Positions 12,301-23,779 of a DNA stretch of 64,000 nucleotides are shown here, piece after piece; the first letter of the stretch is position 1, and each line of letters starts with the position of its first letter. Origin of the DNA: Diphasiastrum complanatum (lineage: Eukaryota > Streptophyta > Lycopodiopsida > Lycopodiales > Lycopodiaceae); contig CM055095.1 in assembly GCA_029204225.1 (NCBI GenBank), positions 76,349,776-76,413,775 of the forward strand, written 5' to 3'. The notes beneath the pieces were generated by a model, which saw nothing but the letters and a program-made list of their open reading frames with translations, was not told the DNA's origin and made no database searches. Position numbers and translations under genes: made by a program.

Positions 12301-13464
12301 TGAAGAATGGAACATGGAGATTGGTGGAGTTGCCTAAGGACAAGAAAGCTATTGGATGCAAATGGATCTTCAAGGTTAAGACAAACCAAGATGGATCTAT
12401 CAACAAGTACAAGGAAAGGTTAGTGGCAAAAGGATATGCTCAACAACAAGGAATTGACTATGATGAGACCTTTGCACCCGTGGCAAAGATGGTAAGCATT
12501 CGAGTCATCATTTCACTTGCTACACTTTATGGATGGGATCTATGGCAAATGGACATTTCAAATGCATTCGTGAATGGTGATCTTGAGGAGGAAGTATACA
12601 TGGAACAACCCGAGAGCTGCATTTTATCAACAAAGCCAAATCATGTGTGTCTTCTACAAAAGAGTTTGTATGGCCTTAAGCAAGCACCAAGGAGTTGGTA
12701 TGCTAAGCTTAACACTTTTTTACTCTCTCAAGGCTTTGTTATGAGTGAGTATGATCATTCACTTTATCATAGGTTTGCTGGAAATGATGTTACCATCTTG
12801 CTAATCTATGTGGATCATATCATCTTGAGTGGTGGAGACAATCAAGATGTGGAGGATATCAAGCAAGAATGCTCTTAAGAAGGAGTTTGAGGTGCATGGT
12901 CTTGGTAATTTGCAATACATTTTAGAAATAGAAGTCATTAGATCTTCTCAATCTACTCTCATTTGTCAAGAGAAGTATGCTAATTCTATTCTAGAAAGAT
13001 TTCATATGGTAGATGCAAAAGCTATTGATACACCTATGGAGTCGCATGTAAAGCTAACTATTAGAGGTAATGAAAGATCCTTCGAGGACATTACTCTCTA
13101 TAGGAAGCTAGTTGGTTCACTCATATATCTAACCGTTACTAGACCTGATCTAAGCTATTGTGTTGGAAGATTGAGTCAATTCATGCAAGATCCTAGTGAG
13201 GAGCATTGGAAGCTAGGAAAGCGAGTTTTGAGGTACATCATTGGAACTCAAGACTTTGGCATATTGTATGAGGGATCATCACCTAATCTTTTTGGATTCT
13301 CAGATTCGGACTATGCTGGAGATGTAATGGATAGGAAATCCATTAGTGCTTATTGTATTTTCATAGGTGATGGAGCTATATCATGCATGTCAAAGAAACA
13401 AGCCACTATCTCATTGTCATCTAGTGAGGCCGAGTACAAAGCTCTTACACATTGCACAAAAAAG

Positions 13465-14119
13465 TGTGAAAATTGTCAACATTTCCTAGCTAGTTTGAGG
13501 CCTAAATTGGCTAAAATTGTAAATAGTTTTGGTTCTGGAGTTTTGCACGTGTGAACCAGGCCACAATGTTTTTATTTACTATATTTTTTCAGTATGATGA
13601 AGTGTCAAACTTCATACCCTTCAAAATGAGACCATTTTGATGTATTTTGGTCATATAAGCCATTTTTAGCTATTTTTCCTATATAGGGAATATCTAGGGT
13701 CAAGTACCTTCTAGAGAGAGGAGAGAGAGTCATCTTCCTCATCCATAAATAGTAGGGAAGTCGTGGAGAACAGGTTGGAGAAACCTTTTGTATGCTTCAT
13801 TGAGATCAATAGATCATTGTCATTGTTTCTTCCTCCATTGAGAGCATTGTTGTGTGTATTGTCTTCAAGCTATTGTGTATGATCTTAGGTGCTTTCCAAA
13901 AGTGGTAGGCTGATGTATTATGGACTGTATAATGCTATTTTGGGCCGCACTTGATGTTTATGGAAGTTTCCATTTGTGATAAATGCTTTTTGATCAAGTT
14001 CTTTGCATTCTAGGTAGCATAGAATGTGTTGCCAATTCCTAGCTTATGTAGTTTGGAGTGCAAGCATTCAAGCCAATGATCTTGGAGTTTAGATCCACTT
14101 AGGATCTGTATTTTTCACA
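13465..14119 (+). repeat. solo LTR S1 inside RNase H of copia A
   Basis: A 655-bp insert with ends TGTGAAAATT and TTTTTCACA, flanked by the 5-bp duplication AAAAG (13460-13464 and 14120-14124). It interrupts RNase H after the SSSEAEYKALTH block; the frame resumes at 14125 with the rest of RNase H. LTR-like ends, one target duplication and no internal region indicate LTR-LTR recombination. It resembles the LTR of element A in its ends and contains a CACGTGTG motif near 13548. Confidence 0.93.
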
Positions 14120-14434
14120 AAAAGATGGTATGGATCAAGAGGATGATCAAGGATCTTCACTTGCTGGATTTTTCAGAGAGCCCAATCATCTTTTGTGACA
14201 ATCAATCAGCCCTAAGAATGGCATCCAATCCTATCTTTCATGTTAGGAGCAAGCATATTGAGATACAATATCATTTTGTGAGGGAACGAGTCATTGCAAA
14301 GGAGGTGGAGCTTCAACATGTGTCTTCAAGGGAATGTGTAGCTGATATCTTCACCAAAGCATTGGGAAAAGACTTGTTCATGAAGCATAGTACTTCACTT
14401 GGAGTATTATCAAAGTCTATGCTAAAACTAGTTG

Positions 14435-14443
14435 AAAAGGGAG
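14435..14443 (+). other. polypurine tract of copia A
   Basis: AAAAGGGAG immediately before the 3' LTR, at the end of the RNase H reading frame. Confidence 0.75.
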
Positions 14444-14764
14444 TGTGACAGATTCAATTAGTTTCATCACATTTTGCAATATTTTCATATGTGACATATT
14501 GAGGCCAAAACTTGTTTTAGAGTTAGAGGTTGACTTTTCAAAGTTCATTAGTCTAAATTCCATTTGAATAAACACTTTTTGAAAGTGTGGGAAAGATAGA
14601 ATGCGAGTTTGAGTAGATTCAATTTGAATAAGTTGGGTACATTGAATCTAGACCCAAATTAGTAGGGTTAGCATCTTGGTGGGAAAGCCAAGTGGCCAAA
14701 TAGGGTTTGGACCTGCTATAAAAGGATGTAACTCATGGAGAGAGTTATTTTCTATCCTCTCTAT
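14444..14764 (+). repeat. 3' LTR of copia A, proximal half
   Basis: Begins TGTGACAGATTC and aligns with 8690-9010 until element B interrupts it at 14765. The last five bases, TCTAT, are the target duplication of B. Confidence 0.92.
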
Positions 14765-15584
14765 TGTTGAATTTCACACGTGTGGATTGTCCACTACATG
14801 TACTTGTGATCTCCTAAGGTGTGTAGATGCACCAAGATCAAGACTAGATTGAGATTCAAGATCTATTTTTGATTCTATGGCAAAAACACACTACTACATG
14901 CATTCAATCACTTCTAACTCTCACTCACACGTGTGGTAAGTGTTCCAAAAGTATTCTAAGTAAAAACAAGCTGCTCTTCTCGGGTAGAGAGAGAAAAATA
15001 GTCATGAGCTCTCGGGTAGAGAGAGAAAGCTAGAAATTCAATGACACTCAAAATCCATTCAATCTCAAAATCAATTAGATCCAAAAGGAAGAGTACAATG
15101 ATACTAATAGATTCATGAAATACCACTATGCTTAACTATGATTGGATCACACTTTGCCACCTCTTAATCCTATTGGACCATTAATCCATGCACCTCTAAA
15201 TTCTATTGGACTATATTCAAGCACACCTCAATTTTCTATTGGACCTCACAAGGTTCCACCTCTAAATCCTATTGGACCTCTTAAGCTTCATCAAACAAAA
15301 GCATGACACTTGTCTACACTCTAATTGGCACAAGTTTGGCTCTATTTTGGCTCAATATTGGCATTACAAGTGGAAATGGATAATTTGCCATCTATGCCAA
15401 ATTTGACCCTATCAACATCCTACACCTAAATGCTTGACTATGAAATTCTATGAGACCCCTATATCAAACATTTTGATTTACTTTACAATTCTCCACACGT
15501 GGGAACATCCTCCACACATGTGAGATTCACTTACAAACTTCTATCATAAAAAATACCGAGCTAGATTTTTGCCAATTTCTCACA
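14765..15584 (-). repeat. 3' LTR of copia B
   Basis: 820 bp. Plus-strand ends are TGTTGAATTTC and AATTTCTCACA. It contains perfect CACACGTGTG palindromes at 14775-14784 and 14926-14935, plus related sites near 15495 and 15515. Confidence 0.94.
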
Positions 15585-15593
15585 CTCCTCCTC
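15585..15593 (-). other. polypurine tract of copia B
   Basis: GAGGAGGAG on the minus strand, abutting the 3' LTR. Confidence 0.75.
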
Positions 15594-15696
15594 AAAAAAT
15601 AGCTTGGAAAGTTACTAGATCACTTGAGAAGTTTGTAAATCTTTTTGAGTGGATCCTTTGGTATGCATAATAAGTGAAGATCAGCCAAGGGATCCA

Positions 15697-16340
15697 TCAT
15701 AGCAGCACCCTCACCATATCCATGATCAGATCTCTTTGGTAGAGATCTCTTGCCAATGCCTTTGAAGAGTGCTCCACCAATATGCCACTATTATCATGGG
15801 CTTCCTCCATGCTTGATGATGATCTTTGCCTTGAAAGTTCCACTTGCATGATGGATGCACCATAAATAGAGAAATCTGAGGCTTCCAAGCCTTATAAGGA
15901 TCATGGAGATCAAGATCATAAGATGTGAAACAATGATGATTATCAAGATTATGCTTTCTAGCTTGACTAGTCCACATACAATGAACTATATCCATGATGG
16001 ATCTAATCTTGATATCAAAGACTATCTTGATCTTTTTTAGGCTAGTTACTCTCTCAAGGATGTAAGTGTCCACTTTGGATGCTTCACTTAATCTCAAGAG
16101 GAGTTTACAATTTGCCTCAAAACATGATTTTCAAAAAAGTGAGTACCAAGCTCAATCTTGTTCTTACTAGAACCAAGAGCATACTTTTGACAATACAATA
16201 TCTTGCTTTCAAAAAGTATTGGAAACACATCTAAGTCAATAATGACAAGAAACATGTCCATACCATAAGCATCATACAAAACTAGTATAGCTTTTCTTGA
16301 ACTTTGATATCCAAAAAATTCAATGAAGCAAGATAGCATT
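15697..16340 (-). pseudogene. residual 3' pol region of copia B
   Basis: Two short minus-strand frames (16411-16094 and 16097-15726) sit where RT and RNase H should be. Only a trace of the RNase H tail is suggested, by the NKIELGTHFFENHVLR segment, which recalls the copia block around the SKH-I-E motif. No RT motifs are visible. The rest is degenerate or replaced sequence. Confidence 0.4.
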
Positions 16341-18272
16341 TCAAGCAAAGGAAGAGGCATATATGAATGTGTTGTTATAGATACAACATGAAAGATGCCC
16401 CTCTTTGCCATGTAAGGTGAGCCATAAAGACTCGGCCATGCATCTTGAAGATCTTCTTGAAATCATATGAAGAAGAAACTCCTCCTCACACATTGGCCCC
16501 ATCATAACTTGAATACCTTCAAAAAGGATAACTTGTGATGCTTCTTGAGAAGCCTTGATCTCGGCCACTTCCAAGATTGAATCTTCATGCAATATGACAT
16601 CTCTATTCACGATCACATTTGAAATAGAGAGTGTAAAGACACTAAAGGCCTCCTTGATGGATGAGTATCCAATCATGATCCATGAGCTTGGATCATCCTT
16701 CCTTCTTGTTTCCAAGGGAATATGTGCAAAGCAAGCACTACCAAGCTCACTAAGGTGATCAACCTTAGGCTTCATCTTGAATAAAACTTCATATGGTGCT
16801 ATTCCTTCAAGAGATCCAATACTCCTCAAAGATTTGATCTTCAATGAGAATTTCTTCTCAACATATGCTTTGAATAATAAGGAATAATCATACACCATAA
16901 TACTTGAAGAGAGAAGATATGTGCATCTCGTGTAATCCTCCTCCTTTGAAATATTGGAAATATAAGAAACATCAAGAGAGTTTGCACTCTCACTTGGATC
17001 CAATTTGTAGATGCCTTCAAATCTTGATCCATATGCAAGGATCTCACCATCCTTCTTAATCACACAATTGTCAATATTGAAATTGACATCAAAGCCACTA
17101 TCAAGAAGTTGGCCAACACTTAAGATGTTATTTGTAAGCTTTGGGACAAAAAGAACATTGTTGAGAAAGAGATCTTTAGAAGATGCAAGCTTCAAGGGAA
17201 TAATTCCTACTCCTTCAATATTGCACTCATGCTTACTTGCAAAGTATATGGTCTTCTTGACTCTATCATAAGGCATAATAGATGAAAAAAAGTGCTTGGA
17301 GCCACACATATGTGAAGATGCTCCACTATCAATATACCATGAGTCATCCTTGTTGAAGGTGGAAGAGGAGAAGCTTGATGCCATAAGAGAGCCTTCTCTA
17401 TCACTTGCAATATAGTCTTCTTTCTCATTGGTGATGTTGGCTTGATTGAGTTGATTCTTCTTCTTGAAACAATTGGTGGCATAATGGCCTTTCTTGCCAC
17501 AATAAAAGCACTTGATCATCTTCTTCTTGAGATTTGAATTAGAAGCATGAGAGGTATCCTCCTCCTCTCCATCTTGGTCTTTAGCTTTGTCATTAGAGAA
17601 GTGATGGTGTTGCTTCTTACTCCTCTCTTTGTGCTTGGCAAATAGAACTTTGCCATCATCATGATTGAGTGATAGCTTGTCCATCCTCAAGAGTTTGTAC
17701 TCTTGTCTTGATTCTTCAGGAATAAGCACACTTTGAAGGGCCTCCAAACTTGGTAGCTCCTCCTTAATAGCATAGGATTGGACAAGGTTGTCATATTCAT
17801 CTCTCAAGCCATTGAGAATGACTTGGACTAGCTCACTTTGATTGATTGAGTCACCAATACATGCAAGCTCCCTATGAATATCCTTGACTCTCAAAACATA
17901 ATTAGATGCACTCTCATCACTCTTTTGACTACTTTGGAATATTTGATTTTTAAGAGTGAGGAGCCTAGAGGTGTTCTTAGCCTCATAGATGGACTTGAGA
18001 CAATCCCAAGCTTTCTTGGATGTAGAACAATCACCAATCTCCCTCAATATCTCATTAGAGACATTCATCTTAATGTAGTGGAGAGTCATCCTGGCTCTCT
18101 TCTTGTATTTTTGCACTTCTTGAAGGACTTGAGGCTCCTCCTCAATCCCAAGTACAATGTCCATCACATCTTGGAGTATCAAGATGGACTCCATCCTCAA
18201 CTTCCATATTGAATAATTGGAAGTAGACAATCTCTCACTTGGTTGCAACAAGTATGAACTCATTGAAGTCAT
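16341..18272 (-). CDS. copia B Gag-protease-integrase-tail fusion, 643 aa
   Basis: Uninterrupted frame from ATG 18272. It encodes Gag (UBN2-like, residues about 1-250), a canonical CCHC knuckle CFYCGKKGHYATNC, the aspartic protease site WYIDSGASSH, and the GAG-pre-integrase region ending near FEGIYKLD. It then jumps to the integrase C-terminal region (YEVLFKMKP, DDPSSWIMIGY, VIVNRDVILHED). The catalytic integrase core is missing, apparently by an in-frame internal deletion. The stop follows noncoding-looking sequence. The open frame could still make Gag and protease for a non-autonomous element. Confidence 0.85.
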   Translation of the reverse strand: MTSMSSYLLQPSERLSTSNYSIWKLRMESILILQDVMDIVLGIEEEPQVLQEVQKYKKRARMTLHYIKMNVSNEILREIGDCSTSKKAWDCLKSIYEAKNTSRLLTLKNQIFQSSQKSDESASNYVLRVKDIHRELACIGDSINQSELVQVILNGLRDEYDNLVQSYAIKEELPSLEALQSVLIPEESRQEYKLLRMDKLSLNHDDGKVLFAKHKERSKKQHHHFSNDKAKDQDGEEEDTSHASNSNLKKKMIKCFYCGKKGHYATNCFKKKNQLNQANITNEKEDYIASDREGSLMASSFSSSTFNKDDSWYIDSGASSHMCGSKHFFSSIMPYDRVKKTIYFASKHECNIEGVGIIPLKLASSKDLFLNNVLFVPKLTNNILSVGQLLDSGFDVNFNIDNCVIKKDGEILAYGSRFEGIYKLDPSESANSLDVSYISNISKEEDYTRCTYLLSSSIMVYDYSLLFKAYVEKKFSLKIKSLRSIGSLEGIAPYEVLFKMKPKVDHLSELGSACFAHIPLETRRKDDPSSWIMIGYSSIKEAFSVFTLSISNVIVNRDVILHEDSILEVAEIKASQEASQVILFEGIQVMMGPMCEEEFLLHMISRRSSRCMAESLWLTLHGKEGHLSCCIYNNTFIYASSFA

Positions 18273-19724
18273 GTAAAGTGGAGATAAATAAAAGTGATGA
18301 ACAAAAAATGTTGCTTCTCTCTCACTATCGGATCCAATAATGGTGTGCTACCATCTCCTATGCAAGATCTTGCAACAAACTGTGAGATGATTCTCACTAG
18401 CTATCTCAATCTCTCCAAAACTAGATCTACTTCACATCAAATGATGGAGTATGGGCAAAGTTAGGATCAAACACTCTTAGCACGTGTGAAATACACTAAG
18501 AAACCAAATTTGACTCAAATACAATGATATTGCATGAAACAAAATGGCTAAGATCTCAAAACAATGCCTAGATCACATATAGATGAGATTGGCAAGCATA
18601 CAACTGTGATTTTGGATCAACCAAGCAATCTCTTGACCAAACCAAATGTGTCCACCCAGGTCTAGGTGCCCTACCTGACCCTCTTCAAAAGCTTATAACT
18701 TTTGATTGGCTCAACCAAATGGAATAAAACTGATTGCAACAGAAACTATGTGAAGAATTGCCAAAAATTGGCAAATCTAGCTTGATAAAAAACCATGCAG
18801 AATAGTGTAAATTGTGTACACAAGTGGGTCCCACACATGTGAGGCCATGATGCCACATGGGAAACCCATCCTAATGTAGGTTAGGTCAAGTCAAGAGAGT
18901 TGGTCATGTCTATTTGGTGGTCATCCCTACTTTATAGGACCTACACCTAAGTTTAAGGTGAAAATTTGACCAACTAGCTACCTACCAAGCATAACTCTAA
19001 GAAATAGACTAGGGTTTCATTTTAGTTCAAGGAGAGTGAGTTGACTTCCTTATTACATGCTGGAAATCCACCTAACTTCAAGAAGGAAGTCGAATTTGCT
19101 ATGTATTCCCTCTCTCCATAGTGAGAAGATAGAAAATTTTTGGAGCTCATTGGCAATCTCAAGCTAGTTCACTATGTACATTGAGTTTTTGTGATCCAAA
19201 TGAAACCAAATCAATTTCTACTTGTTTCTCAGGTTGAAGGCCGTACTACAGCCTGTAGTACACACGTGTGGGCTCGGATTTCAATGTTTATCAATGCTTT
19301 TGATTGTTAATGCTTGTTGTTTGTCAAATTGCCAATCTAGATCAACTTTTTTGTATCTAGTTTTTTGATAGATTGTTAAGCAAGCATCCAATCACTCTTG
19401 TGGATCTTTTGTAGATCCATTTATGGTCCTAAAGTACAGTACTTTCACAAACTAGACAAAAATAGCTTCAAAACAAGCTATCAAGCAAGATAAATGGATC
19501 AAACATGAGAGAGAACTTCCAAACTGAAATTGGATGTTCCTCACACGTGTCTGAGCACTTGATTCTATACAGTACCAGGTCAGACCCAATCAATGTCCTT
19601 TTGATCTCTTTTGATCCAAGATTGAACAAGATAGCTAGGAAAATGGGCCTTGACAACTTCTAGCTCAAGATTGATGAAATTTTTTTCACTTAGATGGATC
19701 AAAATGCATGGTAACCTTAGGTAG
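18273..19724 (-). other. leader of copia B, with solo LTR insertion
   Basis: Untranslated leader between PBS and gag, about 0.75 kb without the insert. It aligns with the leader of Q (394-1137) except where solo LTR S2 interrupts it. Confidence 0.75.
18749..19449 (+). repeat. solo LTR S2 in the leader of copia B
   Basis: 701-bp insert with ends TGTGAAGAATTG and AGTACTTTCACA and target duplication AACTA (18744-18748 and 19450-19454). Element Q has the uninterrupted site with a single AACTA, which supports the insertion directly. It is the innermost layer of the nest. Orientation is inferred from similarity of its ends to the LTR of A. Confidence 0.93.
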
Positions 19725-19736
19725 GCTCTGATACCA
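19725..19736 (-). other. primer binding site of copia B
   Basis: TGGTATCAGAGC on the minus strand, directly after the 5' LTR. Confidence 0.92.
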
Positions 19737-20556
19737 TGTTGAATTTCACACGTGTGGATTGTCCACTACATGTACTTGTGATCTCCTAAGGTGTGTAGAT
19801 GCACCAAGATCAAGACTAGATTGAGATTCAAGATCTATCTTTGATTCTATGGCAAAAACACACTACTACATGCATTCAATCACTTCCAACTCTCACTCAC
19901 ACGTGTGGGAAGTGTTCCAAAAGTATTCTAAGTAAAAACAAGCTGCTCTCCTCGAGTAGAGAGAGAAAAACCATCATGAGCTCTCAGGTAGAGAGAGAAA
20001 GTTAGAAATTCAATGACACTCAAAATCCATTCAATCTCAAAATCAATTAGATCCAAAAGGAGGAGTACAATGATACTAATAGATTCATGAGCTACCACTA
20101 TGCTTAACTATGATTGGATCACACTTTGCCACCTCTTAATCCTATTGGACCATTGATCCATGCACCTCTAAATTCTATTGGACTATATTCAAGCACACCT
20201 CAATTTTCTATTGGACCTCACAAGGTTCCACCTCTAAATCCTATTGGATCTCTTAAGCTTCGTCAAACAAAAGCATGACACTTGTCTACACTCTAATTGG
20301 CACAAGTTTGGCTCTATTTTGGCTCAATATTGGCATTACAAGTGGAAATGGATAATTTGCCATCTATGCCAAATTTGACCCTATCAACATCCTACACCTA
20401 AATGCTTGACTATGAAATTCTATGAGACCCCTATATCAAACATTTCGATTTACTTTACAATTCTCCACACGTGGGAACATCCTCCACACATGTGAGATTC
20501 ACTTACAAACTTCTATCATAAAAAATACCAAGCTAGATTTTTGCCAATTTCTCACA
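19737..20556 (-). repeat. 5' LTR of copia B
   Basis: 820 bp, same length and ends as the 3' LTR, with scattered substitutions. Confidence 0.94.
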
Positions 20557-20561
20557 TCTAT

Positions 20562-20881
20562 TTCATTTCATGCTTATACATGGTTCTCTACTATCCATTG
20601 GTGCACTATCTTGGTGATTGCTTGCAATTCTATGTGTAGAATGATCTATATTTGCTATTTTTGGATCCACACATGTGAAATACAGTAGCTTGCTGGTTTT
20701 GTACGGATAGCAATAGTACATAATCATTTCATTCAAGTTTGATCAAGTTCTATTAGTGTTTGCATCTCAAATTGTGTGTAGATGCTGATTTTTCTACATT
20801 GGTGAGATTGGTAGTGTATTTCTCTTTCTAATTAAAGATCATTCAAGTAGATTGGATCTTAAGGATCTGAAATCTTTCACA
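20562..20881 (+). repeat. 3' LTR of copia A, distal half
   Basis: Continues the A LTR after the duplicated TCTAT and matches 9019-9338 up to ATCTTTCACA. TGGGA follows as the second target duplication of A. Confidence 0.92.
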
Positions 20882-20888
20882 TGGGATG

Positions 20889-21416
20889 CATTCCATACAC
20901 AAGATAGTATGGAGTCTGTCTAGTTGTAATCTTTTTAGCAGTTCTATATGCCCATAAGACAGATGGTAACTTCTGATCCCAATCAGAAGAATGTGTTTCC
21001 ATTACTTTATTCAAAATTTTACATAAAATTCCATTTGCCCACTCCGTAAGCCCATTTGCTTTTGGATTATATGGAGTGGTTTGACGATGTGTAATAGAAA
21101 AATATGACAACATGACTTCTATGGTCTGATTAAGAAAATGGGTTCCCCTATCACTAACGAGTTCTAAGGGACAACCATATCGCGTGATAATGTTTTGGAA
21201 TAAAAATTTTGCTACAGTCTTAGCATCGTTCTTAATTGTGGCTTCGGCCTCTACCATCTTGGTAGCATAGTCCGTGGCAACGAGTATGTAATGACGACGA
21301 GTTTTACGCGTGATCGGTTTAATAGGCCCTACAAAATCTATCCACCACTTCTCAAAGTGTGCTAAGGGAATAATTGGAGTAAGCGGCCAATGTGTTGCGA
21401 AGCTGGGTTTCCCCAT
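20889..21416 (-). pseudogene. gypsy C integrase core (proximal half)
   Basis: Integrase catalytic core on the minus strand. Visible blocks are WWIDFVGPIKP (first Asp), LVSDRGTHFLN (second Asp) and YNPKANGLTEWANG (Glu), so the DDE triad is retained. It is cut after LVYGMHP by the insertion of copia A and continues at 8684-8298. The N-terminal zinc-binding part (about 21420-21540) is degenerate. Confidence 0.9.
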
Positions 21417-21540
21417 CCTCTGTCATGTATCACATTTTTTAATGAAGAATTTAACATCTCTATAGACGGTTCTAAACATCGGCGGAGACTATCGTCAGCT
21501 CCTAATTTATACAATACACTATTTACAATCGTGTAAGGTC

Positions 21541-22700
21541 CTACCTTAGAAAGAAAAACATTTTTTTGTTGTTTATTAAATGTTCAAGATATATCTGGTC
21601 CTGTAAAAAATTAATAACGTCCCTATAAATTGATGTATCTGATTGAATACGCATTATATGTTCATCTAAAAACTCATCAGAAATGGGTTCTAATTGATTT
21701 TTTGTTTGGAGACGGGATATATAGTCGGCATTTTGATGATCCTTGCCTCTTCTTAATTCTACTTCATAATTAAACTCATCTAATAATAATACCCATCTAG
21801 CTATTCTACCCAAAAGATCAGGTTTATTCACTAAATGTTTTAATGCGTAATGATCTACGTGAAAAACAAAAGGGTATCCTAAAAGGTAATGTCTAAATTT
21901 CTTTACTGAATAAATCATGCCTAGTGCTTCTCGCTCTGTAGCGGAATAATTCTTTTCTGATGCAACGAGTTGCCTTCCTGCATAGTAAATTGGATAATCT
22001 ATATTTTGGTCATCTTTATGACTAAGCACCACACCTATCGCAAAAGATGATGTGTCTACATATACATGGAACTTTTTAGCCCAATTTGGAGGTCTAACCC
22101 CAGTGGCTTCTGCTAATGACTGTTTCAATTGATTAAAAGCTTGCTGATGGTCCTGTGTCCAATGGTACTCAACAGATGTTTTTAGTAAACTTGTTAATGG
22201 AGTTATTATCATAGCATAATCTTTAATTATCCTCCGATAATAACCTACATGTCCTAGAAAACATCTAAGCTCTCTTAACTTGGTTGGTTCTAATAATTCT
22301 AAATTTATTTTTATTTTTTCGATGTCGGCTTGTATACCATCCTTCAAAATTTTATGCCCTAAAATGATGCCTTCCCTCATCCCAAAGTAACACTTAGCTG
22401 GATGCAGTTTAAGAGATGTCTCTTCTTCTCAATGTTTTCTCTAATGCATCTAAATGGTTTTTAGTTGATGAATAGACACAAAAGTCATCCATAAAAAATT
22501 CTAAAAACTTTCTTAAATTTTTTTGAAAAATATTTGTCATCATACGTTGGAATGTGGCAGGTGCATTACAAAGACCAAAGGGCATTCACGTATATGCGTA
22601 CGTCTTCCAATTAGTGGTGAAAGTTGTTTTGGATGTATCTTCCTCTTTTATCCTAATTCTTTAACCATTGTTTTTGTTACAAGGTTGATACTAGATCTTG
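21541..22700 (-). pseudogene. gypsy C reverse transcriptase / RNase H, damaged
   Basis: The palm region near 22600-22440 includes MPFGLCNAPATFQRMM and the catalytic box FMDDF, but the N-terminal fingers are deleted and several frame breaks follow. From 22380 a 279-aa frame covers the RT thumb (LRELRCFLGHVGYYRR) and RNase H (HVYVDTSSFAIGVVLS, SATEREALGMIYSVKKFRHY, HVDHYALKHL). The first RNase H Asp block reads VDTSS instead of the usual TDAS. The element cannot reverse-transcribe on its own. Confidence 0.85.
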
Positions 22701-22712
22701 AATCTATTAGTA

Positions 22713-23324
22713 TTATATCTCTATGATTTGATCTCCTATGATCGCACTAATCTCTGGAACTCCACAATATCTTCTATCTACATATTCTACTCTATTACTG
22801 TATGCGGGTATTCTTAATGTAACTAACTTCTCCTCTTCCTCAGTCCCTACTGACTGAAGCCCTTCTTCCTCCGAAGTATAGCTCGAGGAAGATATAGGTG
22901 TCTCACCTTCGTACTTATCTTTTTCCCATGATATGGAAATTCTTTTATGACTTTTTCCTGTCGGTGTCTCCATCTGGTCTCTGAAGGTAATCTCTTTTTT
23001 CTTCCAGTGGGTTATAGCATCGGCCTGATAGAGCCATGGCTGTCCTAATAACACTCTATATGACGATTGTCTCGTAGTTTTTAATATTAAAAAATCCATA
23101 AGAAACTTATCGTCTCCAATATAAACTATAACCTGAGATAGTTCTCCTATTGGTGATCTTCTAGTTGCATCGGCTAACCTTAAATGTCTTAAAGTGGGTG
23201 CTATTCTATGATAAATGCCTAATTCATATGTTGTTTCTTCAGTCATTATATTTACACTAGATCCGGAATCTATGGGTACATTATCCAAGATGCAGCCATT
23301 AATTAACTGGTTGGACTTCATCAC
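22713..23324 (-). pseudogene. gypsy C aspartic protease region
   Basis: 203-aa frame with the retropepsin site VPIDSGSSVNIM near the N-terminus and the second conserved block YRVLLGQPWLY. The C-terminal part, rich in Ser and Glu, probably links to RT. The frame stops at 22713 and is not continuous with RT. Confidence 0.8.
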
Positions 23325-23779
23325 TATAATTAACTAATCCTATGTTGACTACTAGTAACTTTGCTTTTCTTCTCTTTTTATTTTGCAAAAATTGCTTAAT
23401 TTTTTTTATAATATTGGTTATCGTCTAATAACTGTTTAAAAGTTATATTGGGCATTCTAGAAACAAGGTCTTCGACAATATGATAAGAATGGTTTCTAAG
23501 TGACGACGGATCTCTAGGTATCTCGCTACTTATAATTGGATCTGAAAATGTCACTTTTTTAACTTTTCTAGTTTCTTCGTCTAAAAGCTTATTAGCTTCT
23601 GGACTATAGTGGAATCTCGTGTTCCGCCCCTTCGCAAAATAGTGTACTATTGACCAGTACGCTGTTTCGGTATAATAGTTTTTTGGTTAGTAGGAGTTGC
23701 AGTATAAGCTACCTCCTCATGATTATTAGTCAGACAGAGGAATAGTTCATCTTCTAAATAATTAGTCTGTAAACTGGAC

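Larger units (their letters stand above)
9849..14443 (+). pseudogene. copia A gag-pol polyprotein, inactivated
   Basis: One ancestral frame from the ATG at 9849. Domains in order: Gag (UBN2-like, to about 10560), zinc knuckle CFYCGIKGQFASEC (10558-10599; His replaced by Gln), protease WWIDSGASSH (10740-10770), GAG-pre-integrase (about 11130-11338), integrase (11339-12030), reverse transcriptase (about 12250-12870) and RNase H (from 12900, resuming at 14125). Inactivating changes are stops at 9915 and 10194, a frameshift near 11060, a stop at 11336, the integrase catalytic Glu changed to Lys (codon 11631-11633), the RT box YVDH instead of YVDD (12807-12818), a frameshift near 12850 and solo LTR S1. 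Confidence 0.9.
14765..20556 (-). mobile_element. Ty1/copia element B, inserted in the 3' LTR of copia A
   Basis: Minus-strand element with two LTRs of exactly 820 bp (14765-15584 and 19737-20556) and the perfect target duplication TCTAT (14760-14764 and 20557-20561). PBS at 19725-19736, polypurine tract at 15585-15593. Gag and protease are present, but the integrase core and almost all RT/RNase H are missing, so it is internally deleted and depends on relatives. Its leader carries solo LTR S2. LTR divergence is low by eye, consistent with a recent insertion. Confidence 0.95.
8690..20881 (+). mobile_element. Ty1/copia element A, inserted in gypsy C
   Basis: Plus-strand copia element with a 649-bp 5' LTR (8690-9338) and a 3' LTR beginning at 14444, split by element B and resuming at 20562-20881. 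The target duplication TGGGA is present at 8685-8689 and 20882-20886. LTR ends are TGTGA...TCACA. PBS (9339-9350) and polypurine tract (14435-14443) are in place. It contains solo LTR S1 in its RNase H. Its gag-pol has stops, frameshifts and lost catalytic residues. Confidence 0.95.
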
